A stretch of DNA of 31,234 nucleotides from an uncultured Prevotella sp. (GTDB lineage Bacteria; Bacteroidota; Bacteroidia; Bacteroidales; Bacteroidaceae): assembly GCA_934120735.1 (NCBI GenBank), contig CAKOVA010000023.1, forward strand, positions 1-31,234, read 5' to 3'. Under the pieces are notes generated by a model. That model was not told the DNA's origin. It saw only the letters and a program-made list of their open reading frames with translations, and made no database searches. Of this stretch, positions 7,830 to 16,976 are shown one piece after another. Positions within the stretch are counted from its first letter, which is position 1. Each line of letters begins with the position of its first letter. The translations under genes and the position numbers were made by a program.

Positions 7830-10445
7830 TTAAAATTCTTGACCGAGAATGAAGTGGAATTGACTGCCACCTTTCTTTCCAAACACTTTATCAAAGCCGT
7901 AGGCCCAGTCGATACCCATCAAGCCCACCATGGGAAGGAAGATACGTACGCCAAGTCCGGCACTACGTTTCATGTCGAAGGGGTTGAACTTACGGGTGTC
8001 ATCCCATGCGTTTCCGGCCTCAATGAAGCCCAGTCCATAGATGGTGGTGTTACCTAAGAGGAATGGATAACGAAGCTCCAGCGACATACGGTCATAGGCA
8101 TAGCCCTCGTATCCGTAAGGTGTGAGCGAGCCGTTTTCATAACCACGCAGTCCAATGGTTTCCTCCGCATAGCCGGTAGAATAGCCACTCATGCCATCAC
8201 CACCGACATAGTAGGTCTCAAAGGGTGATTTCTTAAACCGATTATAACTGCCCAAAAGTCCTAATTCTACACGCGTCATCAAGACAAAACACTTCTGTCC
8301 GCCTGACAAAGCCGTATACGTCTTGGCCTTGAACTTCCACTTATGGTACTCTACCCATTTGTATTTCTCCTGTTGTTCGGCCAGGAAAGTACTCGATTGG
8401 CGGTTCAGTGCCAAATTCTCATAGTCTTTCTTGTCCCACTTAGACCATGGTGGTGTGAGCGAAACCGATGCCGTAAACTCCGATCCACGACGTGGGTAAA
8501 GCTGGTTGTCCGTTGAAGTACGGTTGATGGAGAGGTTCAAGTTCAAGTTATTGGCATTACCAGTCGTCATCAAGAAGTACTTCCAGTTTTTCAACATATA
8601 GCGTGTATAGGCGAGCTGAACCGACAGCGTGAAGTAGTCGTCAGGCCATCTCAGACGCTTACCCCAACCCAGACTGGCTCCAAACATTTTGATGTAGGTG
8701 TCAGGGTCGAGGTAGTTTTCGTAATTATTGTAAGCATAGCTTCCGTACCCATACATGTAATTCATGTAATTGTTGCGCCATGAGCTGTTGTAAAAATTGG
8801 TGGACACATCCGTTGACTTTGAAAAATAAGCACCTACAGAGAATTGGGTAGGTCGCTTACCTCCAAACCAGTTGGTTGAATAGTTCATGTTGTACGACTG
8901 ATAAAAACGACCGTTGGTCTGCACACCCAATGACAACACCTCACCATCTCCAATGGGCAAGATGCCTCGTCGCTCACTGTTCTTATTGAAAAGGTTGCGG
9001 ATAGAGAAGTTATTCAGCTTCAATCCCACACGTCCAATCAAACCATTTTGTCCCCAACCGAGTGAGAATTCAATCTGGTCATTGCTCTTTTGTTCAAGGT
9101 TCCAGTTGATGTCTACGGTTCCATTCTCTGGGTCTGGCTTCACATCTGGATTCACTTTTTCCGGGTCAAAGTGTCCCATGGATGCCAATTCACGTGCCGA
9201 TCGCATGAGTGCCTCTTTGGAAAAGAGATCGCCCGGCTTAGTCTTTAGCTCGCGTCTAACCACATTTTCGTACAGTCGGTCGTTACCATTGATACGCACA
9301 TGATTGAGTCTTGCCTGCTGATTCTCGGTGATACGCATCTCCAGGTCAATGGAGTCGCCCACGATGTTCACTTCCGTTGGCTGCAAATTGTAGAACAAAT
9401 AACCATTGTTCCAATACTTATTACCCACGGCATCATCATCTTCAGTCAGGCGCTTAGACATCAATGTCTGATTATACACATCCCCTTTCTTCATGCCCAG
9501 CAAAGCATTCAGATAGTCAGTAGCGTACACCGTGTTGCCCACCCATGTGATATTGCGGAGGTAATACTTGGTTCCCTCGTCTACTTTTACCAAGATGTTG
9601 ACATGTTTGTCATCCACATTCCACACGCTGTCTTCAAGAATCACAGCATCACGGAACCCGTATTCATTGTATTTTTTGATGAGATTGCGCTTATCTTCCT
9701 TCCATCTTTCGGGCGTATACTTCTTTGATTTGAAGATATTGCCAAACTTTCCCGACTCATGAATCTTCTTAAAGGCGCCCTTGGTGAACAGGGAACCCTT
9801 GATTTTCTTGTCGCTGAGCGCCTCATTGCCAACAATCTCGATATGACGAACGCGCATCTTTGCCTTCTTATCCACGATGACATCCAGGATTACGCTGTTC
9901 TTGTTGGACACATCATCCCGTTGCATAATGTCGATGTCGGCATTGTTGAACCCCTTGTCATCAAAGTATTTCTTGGCCAAGAACTTCGCCCTACTGATGG
10001 TATTGGGTGTTACTTGTCCCCCTTTGAGCAATCCCAACTTCGTTTCCATGGCTTCGCGTTCCGACTTTTTCAGTCCAATATAATTGATTTCAGACACGCG
10101 TGGCAGCGTTTGTAGATAAATGTTCAGATAAATCTTGTTACCTACAATGGAGTCGGCCGATATCGAAACATCGGAAAACAAACCATGCTTCCAATAGCGT
10201 TTCACGGCATCTGTAATGTCATTACCAGGCACCGAGATGGTCTGTCCCACCGACAAGCCGGAGATACCCGACAGCATATAGTCTTCATACCCCTGCACAC
10301 CAGACACGGCAATGCCCCCAATAACTACCGTTCGGGGCGTCCCTGCGTAATTGATGTCAGGATGTATTATCTTATCTTGTGCATGAACGGTCACCCCACA
10401 GGTGATTGCCGTCGCTACCATCAACACCTTATATATATGATTCAT
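7830..10445 (-). CDS. bamA: Outer-membrane protein assembly factor BamA
   Basis: The core of the BAM complex, inserting beta-barrel proteins into the outer membrane. The 871 residues comprise a signal peptide (cleavage after VHA, about residue 22), five POTRA domains (roughly 40-113, 116-194, 198-292, 295-374 and 377-453) and a 16-strand barrel (about 455-871). The L6 lid motif appears as LRGYE at 766-770 (R767-G-Y), and the chain ends with the aromatic beta-signal [10 protein letters not shown] tyrosine/asparagine-rich segment at about 546-578 is probably an extracellular loop. The start codon overlaps the uppS stop by four bases, implying coupled translation. Three Skp-like chaperone genes follow. 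Longer than the E. coli protein (about 810), as usual in this phylum. Confidence 0.96.
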   Translation of the reverse strand: MNHIYKVLMVATAITCGVTVHAQDKIIHPDINYAGTPRTVVIGGIAVSGVQGYEDYMLSGISGLSVGQTISVPGNDITDAVKRYWKHGLFSDVSISADSIVGNKIYLNIYLQTLPRVSEINYIGLKKSEREAMETKLGLLKGGQVTPNTISRAKFLAKKYFDDKGFNNADIDIMQRDDVSNKNSVILDVIVDKKAKMRVRHIEIVGNEALSDKKIKGSLFTKGAFKKIHESGKFGNIFKSKKYTPERWKEDKRNLIKKYNEYGFRDAVILEDSVWNVDDKHVNILVKVDEGTKYYLRNITWVGNTVYATDYLNALLGMKKGDVYNQTLMSKRLTEDDDAVGNKYWNNGYLFYNLQPTEVNIVGDSIDLEMRITENQQARLNHVRINGNDRLYENVVRRELKTKPGDLFSKEALMRSARELASMGHFDPEKVNPDVKPDPENGTVDINWNLEQKSNDQIEFSLGWGQNGLIGRVGLKLNNFSIRNLFNKNSERRGILPIGDGEVLSLGVQTNGRFYQSYNMNYSTNWFGGKRPTQFSVGAYFSKSTDVSTNFYNSSWRNNYMNYMYGYGSYAYNNYENYLDPDTYIKMFGASLGWGKRLRWPDDYFTLSVQLAYTRYMLKNWKYFLMTTGNANNLNLNLSINRTSTDNQLYPRRGSEFTASVSLTPPWSKWDKKDYENLALNRQSSTFLAEQQEKYKWVEYHKWKFKAKTYTALSGGQKCFVLMTRVELGLLGSYNRFKKSPFETYYVGGDGMSGYSTGYAEETIGLRGYENGSLTPYGYEGYAYDRMSLELRYPFLLGNTTIYGLGFIEAGNAWDDTRKFNPFDMKRSAGLGVRIFLPMVGLMGIDWAYGFDKVFGKKGGSQFHFILGQEF

Positions 10446-11203
10446 CTTGTTGAATTATTATCAATCTTTATCTGGTCTTCTATCTGACTCTCCGTCTTTC
10501 CAAACCGTCGCTGCCTACTTTGAAAGTCAATGATGGCCCGGTGCAGGTCTGTTTCGTTGAAGTCGGGCCAATAGGTACCGCAGAAATACAATTCCGAATA
10601 GGCTATTTGCCACAACAGAAAGTTGGAAACCCGCAATTCTCCACCCGTCCTGATGAGCAAATCGGGGTCGGGCATGAAGGCTGTTTCCAGATTTTGACCC
10701 ACCAATTCCTCATCAACGTCGCCTGCATGAACACGTCCTGCCTGCACATCCGCCACGATGTTTTGCAGGGCATGGGTCATTTCCCACCGTGCCGAATAGC
10801 TCAGAGCCACTACCATGGTCATGGTTGTGTTGGCTGCGGTGTGCTCCTCCGTCTCACGAAGTTTCGCTCTCACACTTTCCGGCAAACGCTTTACGTCGCC
10901 AATGACCCGAAAGCGGACATTGTTCTTCATAAAGATTTCGTCCTCCAGCGAGCTTAACACCAAGCCCATGAGAGCCGACACCTCATCTTCCGGCCTGTTC
11001 CAATTCTCCGTAGAGAAGGTGTACAGCGTGAGGTACTTAACGCCCAACCGGACACATTCTGACGTGATTCGGCGCACAGTTTCCACGCCTGCCTGATGGC
11101 CGAAGCTGCGTTCCTTGCCGCGTTCGGCTGCCCAACGCCCATTACCATCCATGATGATGGCGACATGTGTCGGGATACGTTTCATGTCCAGTTCGTTATT
11201 CAT
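10442..11203 (-). CDS. uppS: Isoprenyl transferase (undecaprenyl diphosphate synthase)
   Basis: A cis-prenyltransferase that builds the C55 lipid carrier for peptidoglycan and surface polysaccharides by adding isopentenyl diphosphate to farnesyl diphosphate at the membrane. Seen: [13 protein letters not shown] with the catalytic aspartate at residue 19, the FSTENWNRP motif, and [23 protein letters not shown] with the conserved diphosphate-binding arginines. The start at 11203 ([11 protein letters not shown]) gives 253 residues and matches the family's usual N-terminus. ATGs at 11221, 11236 and 11239 are also in frame, the last two overlapping the upstream DUF6089 gene, and cannot be excluded. 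The end overlaps bamA by ATGA. Confidence 0.95.
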   Translation of the reverse strand: MNNELDMKRIPTHVAIIMDGNGRWAAERGKERSFGHQAGVETVRRITSECVRLGVKYLTLYTFSTENWNRPEDEVSALMGLVLSSLEDEIFMKNNVRFRVIGDVKRLPESVRAKLRETEEHTAANTTMTMVVALSYSARWEMTHALQNIVADVQAGRVHAGDVDEELVGQNLETAFMPDPDLLIRTGGELRVSNFLLWQIAYSELYFCGTYWPDFNETDLHRAIIDFQSRQRRFGKTESQIEDQIKIDNNSTR

Positions 11204-11225
11204 CGTTGTTCTTGTAGTCATTCTG

Positions 11226-11909
11226 TTACTCAGCATCATTATGACACGTTCTACACTTGGCTTGGAAACTATAAGTAAACGTCACCAGCAGCGTCGAATA
11301 GCCATCGGTGTTCTTGAACAGTCCGCTGCTTTTGACGAGATAGGGATCAACCACACCATCGAGTTTGTCGCTCAACGAGAAGTTCGCCGCCCACTCCAAT
11401 CCTATATTAACACGGTCGCCAAGCTTGTATTTCACACCCAGTCCCAAAGGTACATGGGCAGTCCACACGTCTTTCGGTCCACCCGAAACATACGTACCCC
11501 CCACTCCTCCGAAGATGAAAGGGGTGAGCCGTTTGGCTCCCCGATAGTCTCTGCCCGTGCCATAGGGCCAAAAATTATATTCGAAGGTAACGCCCAGGTC
11601 ACCCAACGAATGATTAAACCGGTAAGGTTTGGCCTGCATGTCAGGGTAATAAGTCTGCACATCGGCCGACGAGCCTTTGAGCTTGCCATAGCTACCCTTG
11701 GCTCTTAGGGCCATTCGAGGGTTGAGTACCCATCGCCACACAAGCGAACCCATGGGTTGCATGTTCTTCACTACGCTGCCATTGAAGTCGCCCAGATAGG
11801 ACACCAAGCCCGCTCCGGCCCCCACCTCCATACGATATTCCACGTCGTCCTGCGCCTGCGTTGGCACAGCGGCTACGAGCAACAATATGGAGAGCAGACC
11901 TTGACGCAT
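11226..11909 (-). CDS. DUF6089 outer-membrane beta-barrel protein
   Basis: A 227-residue secreted protein: a signal peptide ([20 protein letters not shown]) and then alternating strands typical of a small 8-stranded barrel, starting [21 protein letters not shown] and with a glycine-rich turn [14 protein letters not shown]. The tail contains CRTCHND, a cysteine pair seen in this family as I remember it. Function unknown; the DUF6089 family is regularly encoded directly before uppS and bamA in Bacteroidota, so a role in outer-membrane assembly or as a BAM client is a reasonable guess. It follows the DUF6242 gene by 19 bp and is probably translated from the same mRNA. Confidence 0.88.
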   Translation of the reverse strand: MRQGLLSILLLVAAVPTQAQDDVEYRMEVGAGAGLVSYLGDFNGSVVKNMQPMGSLVWRWVLNPRMALRAKGSYGKLKGSSADVQTYYPDMQAKPYRFNHSLGDLGVTFEYNFWPYGTGRDYRGAKRLTPFIFGGVGGTYVSGGPKDVWTAHVPLGLGVKYKLGDRVNIGLEWAANFSLSDKLDGVVDPYLVKSSGLFKNTDGYSTLLVTFTYSFQAKCRTCHNDAE

Positions 11910-11928
11910 GTTTCGTTATGTTGTATCG

Positions 11929-13335
11929 CTATTCAGTAATCACCCTTTTCACCACAGGCCAGCCCAACTTGTTGAGCCGTCCCCGCCAAACTTGTCCGGT
12001 TTTTCCACAGACCATCCACAGGTAGTGGTCGGCATCGGTCGTCATAGCAAACGATGTTTCACTAGAATGAAAACCATTAGGGAAGACCAACGTGGCATGT
12101 TTTTTCCACGTCAAACCGCCATCCACGCTGCCATATATCTCACTAAACGCTTTCACACCGCTGCTCTCGCCTTTACCGGCACCACCCATGGCCACGAGTG
12201 CATCGCCATATTTCACCACCTGAAGGTTGGTCAAGTTGGGTAATGCGAAACGGTTTCCGGCCGATGGCGTATAACTTGTCCAAGGCTGATTCTCGGCCTT
12301 TTCATCGTTCTCTTCAATCTTTCCCCACATCGAAACACGTTTATCGGTGGTTCCAGCCATGAACAGCTGATTGGCACCCGCATTAGTTTTCGAGGGTTGA
12401 GCCACAAAATTCAAGTCAGCCTCTGGTAACAGAGCGTTCGATGGGCTCAAGGTTTCCATCATCCAGGTAGCACCTCCGTCGGCGGAAACTACTATTTTAT
12501 GATCTTCAGTCAGCGCATACAACTTGGCATCGCTAGCACCTACCAGCTGTTTCAGTGCGATGGCAGACACCACTGACCAGCTTTTCGCATCATTTGATTT
12601 CACCACTTGACCGTCATGATAGCCATAGAACGTGTTGCCTTGCAATACTACCTGACGACAGAAGTCACTTGCCAACTGGATGTTGGGCATGATTTCTTGC
12701 CATTGGTTTGCCGCCTTTCGTGCAGCCGTATAGAGCTTTGGCTCCGCCCCTTTGTTGCCAAAGACATACAAATTTTCCCCATTTGCGAGCAAGCGCATGG
12801 CTGTTAGCTCGGCCAGCTTAGGCTCATTCTTTGTCTGACTGCTCCAGTTGAACGCGTCACCATCCTGCTGGTGAACGTTCACATGGACTGTATAGGTATT
12901 CATACCTGTACCCGAATTGTTATAAACAACAACCTGACGGGGCTTGGTAAAATCGAGTGAATCGGCCGAATTGAAATATTTGACCGAATCACTTTTGGCA
13001 CTTTTGATGGCAATCACACCCGCATTCTTAGCCGAAATGGTCGCTACCACTTTCGAAGCGTCAACTCCCAGCGGCAACGAGTCGGGATTATAAATCACCC
13101 TGTTGATTTGATCAATATAAAACCGATATTCGCTTGCAGCAAAAGTCGTGATGTACGTGCTGTCGGCACCTTTGCTCGATTTAGTGTGTACCAAACGTTT
13201 CACGTTTTTAACCGAGAAAGCTATAATGGCCGCATCGTCATGCCCAATCCGCTCATCATCATTGTCACTAAGACAAGAGGTGAGCAGCGTCATCACCGAA
13301 CACAGCATGAGAAGCGGTAAAAATCTTCTATTCAT
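11929..13335 (-). CDS. DUF6242-type lipoprotein with Asp-box (BNR) motifs
   Basis: A 468-residue lipoprotein: signal sequence with lipobox LLTSC (cysteine at residue 21), an acidic DNDDE stretch right after it that resembles the surface-export signal known from Bacteroidota lipoproteins, an N-terminal Ig-like domain (about 35-155, ending YTVHVNVHQQDGDAFNW) and a C-terminal beta-propeller-like part. Two Asp-box motifs are visible, SADGGATW (about residue 287) and SVDGGLTW (about residue 403), as in sialidase-fold propellers, but no sialidase catalytic arginine triad is evident. It is the first gene of the envelope cluster, with a promoter about 26 bp upstream. Family assignment is from memory; binding partner unknown. 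Confidence 0.82.
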   Translation of the reverse strand: MNRRFLPLLMLCSVMTLLTSCLSDNDDERIGHDDAAIIAFSVKNVKRLVHTKSSKGADSTYITTFAASEYRFYIDQINRVIYNPDSLPLGVDASKVVATISAKNAGVIAIKSAKSDSVKYFNSADSLDFTKPRQVVVYNNSGTGMNTYTVHVNVHQQDGDAFNWSSQTKNEPKLAELTAMRLLANGENLYVFGNKGAEPKLYTAARKAANQWQEIMPNIQLASDFCRQVVLQGNTFYGYHDGQVVKSNDAKSWSVVSAIALKQLVGASDAKLYALTEDHKIVVSADGGATWMMETLSPSNALLPEADLNFVAQPSKTNAGANQLFMAGTTDKRVSMWGKIEENDEKAENQPWTSYTPSAGNRFALPNLTNLQVVKYGDALVAMGGAGKGESSGVKAFSEIYGSVDGGLTWKKHATLVFPNGFHSSETSFAMTTDADHYLWMVCGKTGQVWRGRLNKLGWPVVKRVITE

Positions 13336-13360
13336 TTACTTCTGATTATGATTTTAGCTG

Positions 13361-13391
13361 CAAATTTATATAGAATTCCGCAAATAGCACA
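13361..13391 (-). promoter_or_regulatory. Promoter of the envelope-biogenesis cluster
   Basis: On the complement a -33 element TGTG (one mismatch to TTTG) at 13391-13388 and a -7 box TAAATTTG at 13368-13361 are separated by 19 bp. The -7 box lies 26 bp before the DUF6242 start codon. Confidence 0.6.
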
Positions 13392-13868
13392 TCTTTTTAA
13401 GGCTTAATTATGCAAAATAGTGATTTATAGAACGTTTTTTAAGGTTGTTTAGGGTTTAAGCCGCGGCTGTTCGCAAGCAGGCTGATTACTCACATGCGGC
13501 TTCCTATACTTGCAAAGCAGGAGCGCGATTTATCAACTTACATACCGCCAACGACTTGCCTCCATGGAGTGTTTCAAACACAAATGAACAAGCGAACAGC
13601 ATCAAAACGCAAAGCTGCATCTACAGAAACCACAGCTAACCAAAAAGCAAGAATCAATTCAGAAATTATTTTACATTTGCTTTCGTATGCTTCGATTATT
13701 TTGAACAAGACGGTCTACTATTCAGAAATATGCGAATTTTGAAGCTTTTTACATGCCTTTGACTCACAAGCACTTATAAGAAAACAGCCAAAATAAGGAC
13801 TGAGAATCAGGTGCTTTTTTGCCAAAAAACGTGCAAAATCAACCGATTTCATCGCCACTTTTCAGGGA

Positions 13869-13905
13869 AAAGTCAATGCTTTACGGGCATCAACTCATTG
13901 ACTTT
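13869..13905. repeat. 10-bp inverted repeat in intergenic DNA
   Basis: AAAGTCAATG at 13869-13878 is mirrored as CATTGACTTT at 13896-13905 around a 17-base loop. It shares the CATTGA core with the inverted repeat at 4593-4627, so the two may belong to one loose repeat family. Confidence 0.6.
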
Positions 13906-14127
13906 AATCTTCAAAACGATAGACATTGGAGAGAAACGGCAGAAAACACAGTTTTTCGGCTGTATGGTTTTTCTAGAATGAGTGGTGGAGAAGTGTTAAA
14001 TTTTTATCATTTTAATTGACAGAAAACGTTCTTACACCCCATACAAACCAAACCCAATCGCACAGAAAAGATTACCCTCATGGCAGCAAAAGAAAATGCC
14101 GTCCCCAAAAAAATATCAACGTAAAAA

Positions 14128-14159
14128 TTTGGCGGTAGACTAAAAAACGATTACCTTTG
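14128..14159 (+). promoter_or_regulatory. Promoter of tRNA-Gln
   Basis: TTTG (14128-14131), 20 bp, TACCTTTG (14152-14159): a full Bacteroidota consensus match. Transcription should begin near 14166, leaving a leader of about 60 bases that can fold (AGCG 14172-14175 with CGCT 14181-14184; GTCTT 14164-14168 with AAGAC 14212-14216). Confidence 0.8.
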
Positions 14160-14225
14160 CACCGTCTTTTCAGCGAGTGACGCTTTTTAGGAAGCTTCAA
14201 AAGGCGACGAGAAGACTGAAATGCT

Positions 14226-14296
14226 TGTCCTATGGTGTAATGGTAGCACAACAGGTTTTGGTTCTGTTTGTAGTGGTTCGAATCCGCTTAGGACAA
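14226..14296 (+). tRNA. tRNA-Gln (anticodon TTG)
   Basis: A 71-base cloverleaf. The acceptor TGTCCTA (14226-14232) pairs with TAGGACA (14289-14295), followed by discriminator A. The anticodon stem ACAGG/TCTGT (last pair G-T) encloses loop TTTTGGT with anticodon TTG. The T-arm AGTGG-TTCGAAT-CCGCT is intact. CCA is not encoded. Confidence 0.95.
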
Positions 14297-14303
14297 CAAA
14301 CAA

Positions 14304-14357
14304 AAGACAAATAAAAAAGGTGATTTCACATTGGAAATCACCTTTTTTATTTGTCTT
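14304..14357. terminator. Bidirectional terminator between tRNA-Gln and HU gene
   Basis: A perfect 24-bp inverted repeat (14304-14327 with 14334-14357, loop ACATTG). The inner GGTGATTTC stem is flanked by six A on one side and six T on the other, so it works as an intrinsic terminator for both the tRNA (plus) and hup (minus). Confidence 0.93.
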
Positions 14358-14368
14358 AACTACAAAAA

Positions 14369-14641
14369 TTAGTTGAGAGCGTCTGCAAGTTCGGCACCAG
14401 CCTTGAACTTAGCAACCTTCTTGGCAGCGATTTTGATCTTCTTTTTTGTCAAAGGATTGATTCCTTCGCGAGCAGAACGCTCAGAAACACTGAAAGTACC
14501 GAAGCCAATGAGCTGTACTTTGTCACCTTTCTTCAAAGCTTCCTTGATTGAACCTGTTGTTGCATCTAAAGCCTTCTTCGCAGCTACCTTGCTGATGCCT
14601 GCAGCTTCAGCAATCTTGTCGATTAATTCTGTTTTATTCAT
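14369..14641 (-). CDS. hup: HU-family DNA-binding protein
   Basis: A 90-residue histone-like protein that bends and compacts DNA as a dimer. Seen: the N-terminal [25 protein letters not shown], the saddle [31 protein letters not shown] with the R-x-G-x-N-P motif that intercalates into DNA, and the C-terminal helix [15 protein letters not shown]. The frame is open upstream to 14737, but a full promoter at 14697-14727 lies inside that extension, fixing the start at 14641. The gene stands alone between the bidirectional terminator and its own promoter. Whether it is the main HU or one of several paralogues cannot be told here. Confidence 0.96.
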   Translation of the reverse strand: MNKTELIDKIAEAAGISKVAAKKALDATTGSIKEALKKGDKVQLIGFGTFSVSERSAREGINPLTKKKIKIAAKKVAKFKAGAELADALN

Positions 14642-14696
14642 TACTGTTGTGTTTATAAAATGATTAATAAAAGTCAATGTACCTGTTAATTGTGGA

Positions 14697-14727
14697 CAAA
14701 TATAAGTGAAACATTTCAGAAAACAAA
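14697..14727 (-). promoter_or_regulatory. Promoter of the HU gene
   Basis: On the complement TTTG (14727-14724), 19 bp, TATATTTG (14704-14697): full consensus. The predicted leader is about 50 bases. Confidence 0.85.
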
Positions 14728-14784
14728 CAAAAAACAAGAAAAATTATACGATTTGCTCAAAAAAAGCCGATAAATCACCGATTT

Positions 14785-14817
14785 TATGCCAAATAACGGA
14801 GTTTTTTCGTAATTTTG
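14785..14817 (+). promoter_or_regulatory. Promoter of the rhomboid protease gene
   Basis: A -7 box TAATTTTG at 14810-14817 is preceded by TATG (one mismatch to TTTG) at 14785-14788 with a 21-bp spacer. It overlaps the in-frame TTG at 14815, arguing for translation start at 14854. Confidence 0.65.
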
Positions 14818-14853
14818 CACACATTAAAAAGACTTTTACACAACGAATTATCT

Positions 14854-15768
14854 ATGCGCAGTATACCCACAGTTACCAAGAACCTGCTTATCATTAATGT
14901 CTTGGCCTTTGCCGCCATGTACGTATTTAGATCACAGGTAGACCTGAATGATATTCTTGGACTTCATTTCTTCTTGGCTTCCGATTTCCGGATTTACCAA
15001 TTAGTGACCTACATGTTCATGCATGCCTCTTTCGAACACATCTTTTTCAACATGTTTGCCTTGTGGATGTTCGGGTGTGTGGTTGAACGCGTGTGGGGGC
15101 CAAAGAAGTTTCTGTTCTATTACATATCGTGTGGTATCGGTGCCGGTCTATTCCAAGAGCTGGCGCAATACGGTTCTTATATGGTTGAAGGGCTCGCCGC
15201 TTACGACAGTGTGTCGTTCGACGGAATGCGCATAGCCATGGGCGACTTTCTCAACAAATGGACCACCGTGGGAGCTTCGGGAGCCGTGTACGCGCTGCTC
15301 TTGGCTTTCGGCATGATTTTCCCAGAAGAGAGAATCTTCATCTTCCCGCTGCCCATCCCCATCAAAGCCAAGTGGTTCGTGATTTTCTACGCTGGTCTTT
15401 CGCTGGTGATGGCATTGACCACAACCGGCGGAAACGTAGCCCACTTCGCTCATTTGGGTGGTATGGTATTCGGATTTTTCATGATTCGCTATTGGAAACA
15501 CCATCCTTACGGCGGCTCATCGCGGTCTGACGGGCAACAATTCTTTGACAACTTGCGGGAAAAGTGGGAAGAACATACGCACAAGAAGGCTGACAACACG
15601 AAGCATGACGCCTACAACGAGCGCCAAAGCGACTGGGATTACAACGCACAAAAGCAGCGTGAGCAAGAGGAAATAGACAAGATACTTGATAAGATTCGCA
15701 AGAGCGGTTACGACAGTTTGACGGCAGAAGAGAAACAAAAACTCTTTGACAGCAGTAATCGCCACTAA
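14854..15768 (+). CDS. Rhomboid-family intramembrane serine protease
   Basis: A 304-residue inner-membrane protein with about six membrane segments that cleaves other membrane proteins within the bilayer. Seen: the HASFEHIFFNMFALWMFG segment (residues 57-74) with the conserved H and N, the catalytic serine in VGASGAVYALL (S142, GxSG) and the catalytic histidine in AHFAHLGG (H200). After the last helix comes a charged cytoplasmic tail (about 215-304) rich in K, E and D that ends in YDSLTAEEKQKLFDSS, a conserved tail motif (DUF6576 type) in Bacteroidota rhomboids. The start at 14854 is preferred because the upstream TTG lies in the promoter. The next gene follows after 12 bp. Substrates unknown. 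Confidence 0.93.
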   Translation: MRSIPTVTKNLLIINVLAFAAMYVFRSQVDLNDILGLHFFLASDFRIYQLVTYMFMHASFEHIFFNMFALWMFGCVVERVWGPKKFLFYYISCGIGAGLFQELAQYGSYMVEGLAAYDSVSFDGMRIAMGDFLNKWTTVGASGAVYALLLAFGMIFPEERIFIFPLPIPIKAKWFVIFYAGLSLVMALTTTGGNVAHFAHLGGMVFGFFMIRYWKHHPYGGSSRSDGQQFFDNLREKWEEHTHKKADNTKHDAYNERQSDWDYNAQKQREQEEIDKILDKIRKSGYDSLTAEEKQKLFDSSNRH

Positions 15769-15780
15769 GCAAAGGGGGAT

Positions 15781-16869
15781 ATGGGAAAAGCTATCAAGCA
15801 GTTTGTCTTCCAGCTCTTTGCCGGAGCAAACATCACCACCATCATCGCCATGTTGCTGGTTGGCTATGCCGACCGAATCAATCCGGCCCTCCACCCTTCG
15901 CTTGCCAACCTGGGATTGTTACTCCCCGTGATGCTCAGTATCAATCTAGGATTTCTTGTTTTCTGGATTTTTTTCCACCTAAAACTTGTCTGGATTCCCC
16001 TGCTGGGATTTCTAGCATGCTACCAACCCATCAGGGTTTACTTCCCCATCAACCTTCCTAAGCAGACACCCGAAGGTGCCATCAAGGTACTTTCCTACAA
16101 TGTTTGGTTTTTTGGAGGTAACGGTTTTGAACACGAGAATAACCCCGTGCTTAACTTTATTAAAGAGCAAGGCGCAGACATCGTATGCCTTCAGGAGTCA
16201 GACGCATGGGGTAAGTACACAGACAAGGCTAAAGCGCTGATGGATTCACTATACCCCTACCACGCCGGTTCGCACGCCAAGAACAAAGGAGACATCATGG
16301 ATATCTACAGCCGTCACCCCATCATCAGTCAAGAAGACATCAACTATCCCTCCGAAGGCAACCACTCTACGGCTTTCTATCTAAACATTCATGGCGACAC
16401 AGTGATTGTTATCAACAACCACCTGGAGTCCATTGGTCTGTCACCAGAAGACAAAGCCAACTTCAAGGGCGTTGTCAAAGGAAACATCAAGGGCGACTCA
16501 GCCCAAATAAGCACCAAAACCCTCATTAAAAAACTGGGAGAGGCATCAAGCATCAGAGCCGCGCAAGCCGACGCCATCGCCCAATACATCGCCGCACATC
16601 GGGACAAGAGTGTGATATTGTGCGGCGACTTCAACGACGGACCCAATTCGTATGCCCGCCGTACCATTGCCAAACAACTGCACGACTGCTACGTTGAGAC
16701 GGCAAATGGGCCTGGCATATCCTATCATCTTGGTGGATTTTATGTGCGTATTGACCATATGATGTGCTCGAAAGACTGGACTCCTTACAACTGTAAGGTA
16801 GACAACAAAATAAAAGCAAGCGACCACTATCCTATCTATTGCTGGCTGAAAAAGGCTCCAAATGCTTAA
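15781..16869 (+). CDS. Membrane-anchored endonuclease/exonuclease/phosphatase family protein
   Basis: A 362-residue protein with three predicted membrane segments in the first 90 residues (about 10-30, 42-65, 68-88) and an EEP (DNase I/exonuclease III/phosphatase) domain from about 100 to 356. Active-site motifs are intact: SYNVWFF (N107), CLQES (E139), NNHLE (N213, H214, E216), GDFNDG (D283, N285) and SDHYP (D348, H349). These residues bind a divalent metal and cleave phosphodiester or phosphomonoester bonds. Membrane anchoring suggests an extracytoplasmic target such as nucleic acid or phospholipid/polyphosphate; the substrate is not deducible. It is probably cotranscribed with the rhomboid gene (12-bp gap), a pairing common in Bacteroidales as far as I recall. 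Confidence 0.9.
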   Translation: MGKAIKQFVFQLFAGANITTIIAMLLVGYADRINPALHPSLANLGLLLPVMLSINLGFLVFWIFFHLKLVWIPLLGFLACYQPIRVYFPINLPKQTPEGAIKVLSYNVWFFGGNGFEHENNPVLNFIKEQGADIVCLQESDAWGKYTDKAKALMDSLYPYHAGSHAKNKGDIMDIYSRHPIISQEDINYPSEGNHSTAFYLNIHGDTVIVINNHLESIGLSPEDKANFKGVVKGNIKGDSAQISTKTLIKKLGEASSIRAAQADAIAQYIAAHRDKSVILCGDFNDGPNSYARRTIAKQLHDCYVETANGPGISYHLGGFYVRIDHMMCSKDWTPYNCKVDNKIKASDHYPIYCWLKKAPNA

Positions 16870-16895
16870 AAATGTGCATTTAAATGCCATAAATT

Positions 16896-16925
16896 TTTCG
16901 TACTAACAAAAAAATAGTATCTTTG
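16896..16925 (+). promoter_or_regulatory. Promoter of secDF
   Basis: A good -7 box TATCTTTG at 16918-16925. The -33 region reads TTTC (16896-16899) with an 18-bp spacer, an imperfect match. The start codon is 52 bases beyond the -7 box. Confidence 0.6.
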
Positions 16926-16976
16926 CACGTCTATCAAAAGTTGTGAAAAAACAATCATCAATAATAATAAATTAAA

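Larger units (their letters stand above)
13336..14225. other. Long A/T-rich intergenic stretch
   Basis: About 890 bp between the DUF6242 gene and tRNA-Gln. It holds the promoters of both (13361-13391 and 14128-14159), a direct repeat TTTTTAAGG (13394-13402 and 13436-13444), a 10-bp inverted repeat (13869-13878 with 13896-13905, loop 17) and a lone TACATTTG (13672-13679) without a -33 partner. An open frame of 82 codons at 13494-13742 shows no domain and no promoter, and I do not call it. No RNA family is recognised. Confidence 0.6.

Noticed and set aside
13494..13742. An 82-codon open frame in the spacer before tRNA-Gln.
   Set aside because: No promoter, no domain, biased composition; not separable from chance in A/T-rich DNA.
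14642..14737. N-terminal extension of the HU frame.
   Set aside because: It contains the HU promoter (14697-14727) and would destroy the normal HU N-terminus.
16876..16887. The palindrome GCATTTAAATGC after the EEP gene, considered as a terminator.
   Set aside because: The stem is at most 4 bp once a loop is allowed; too weak to call.
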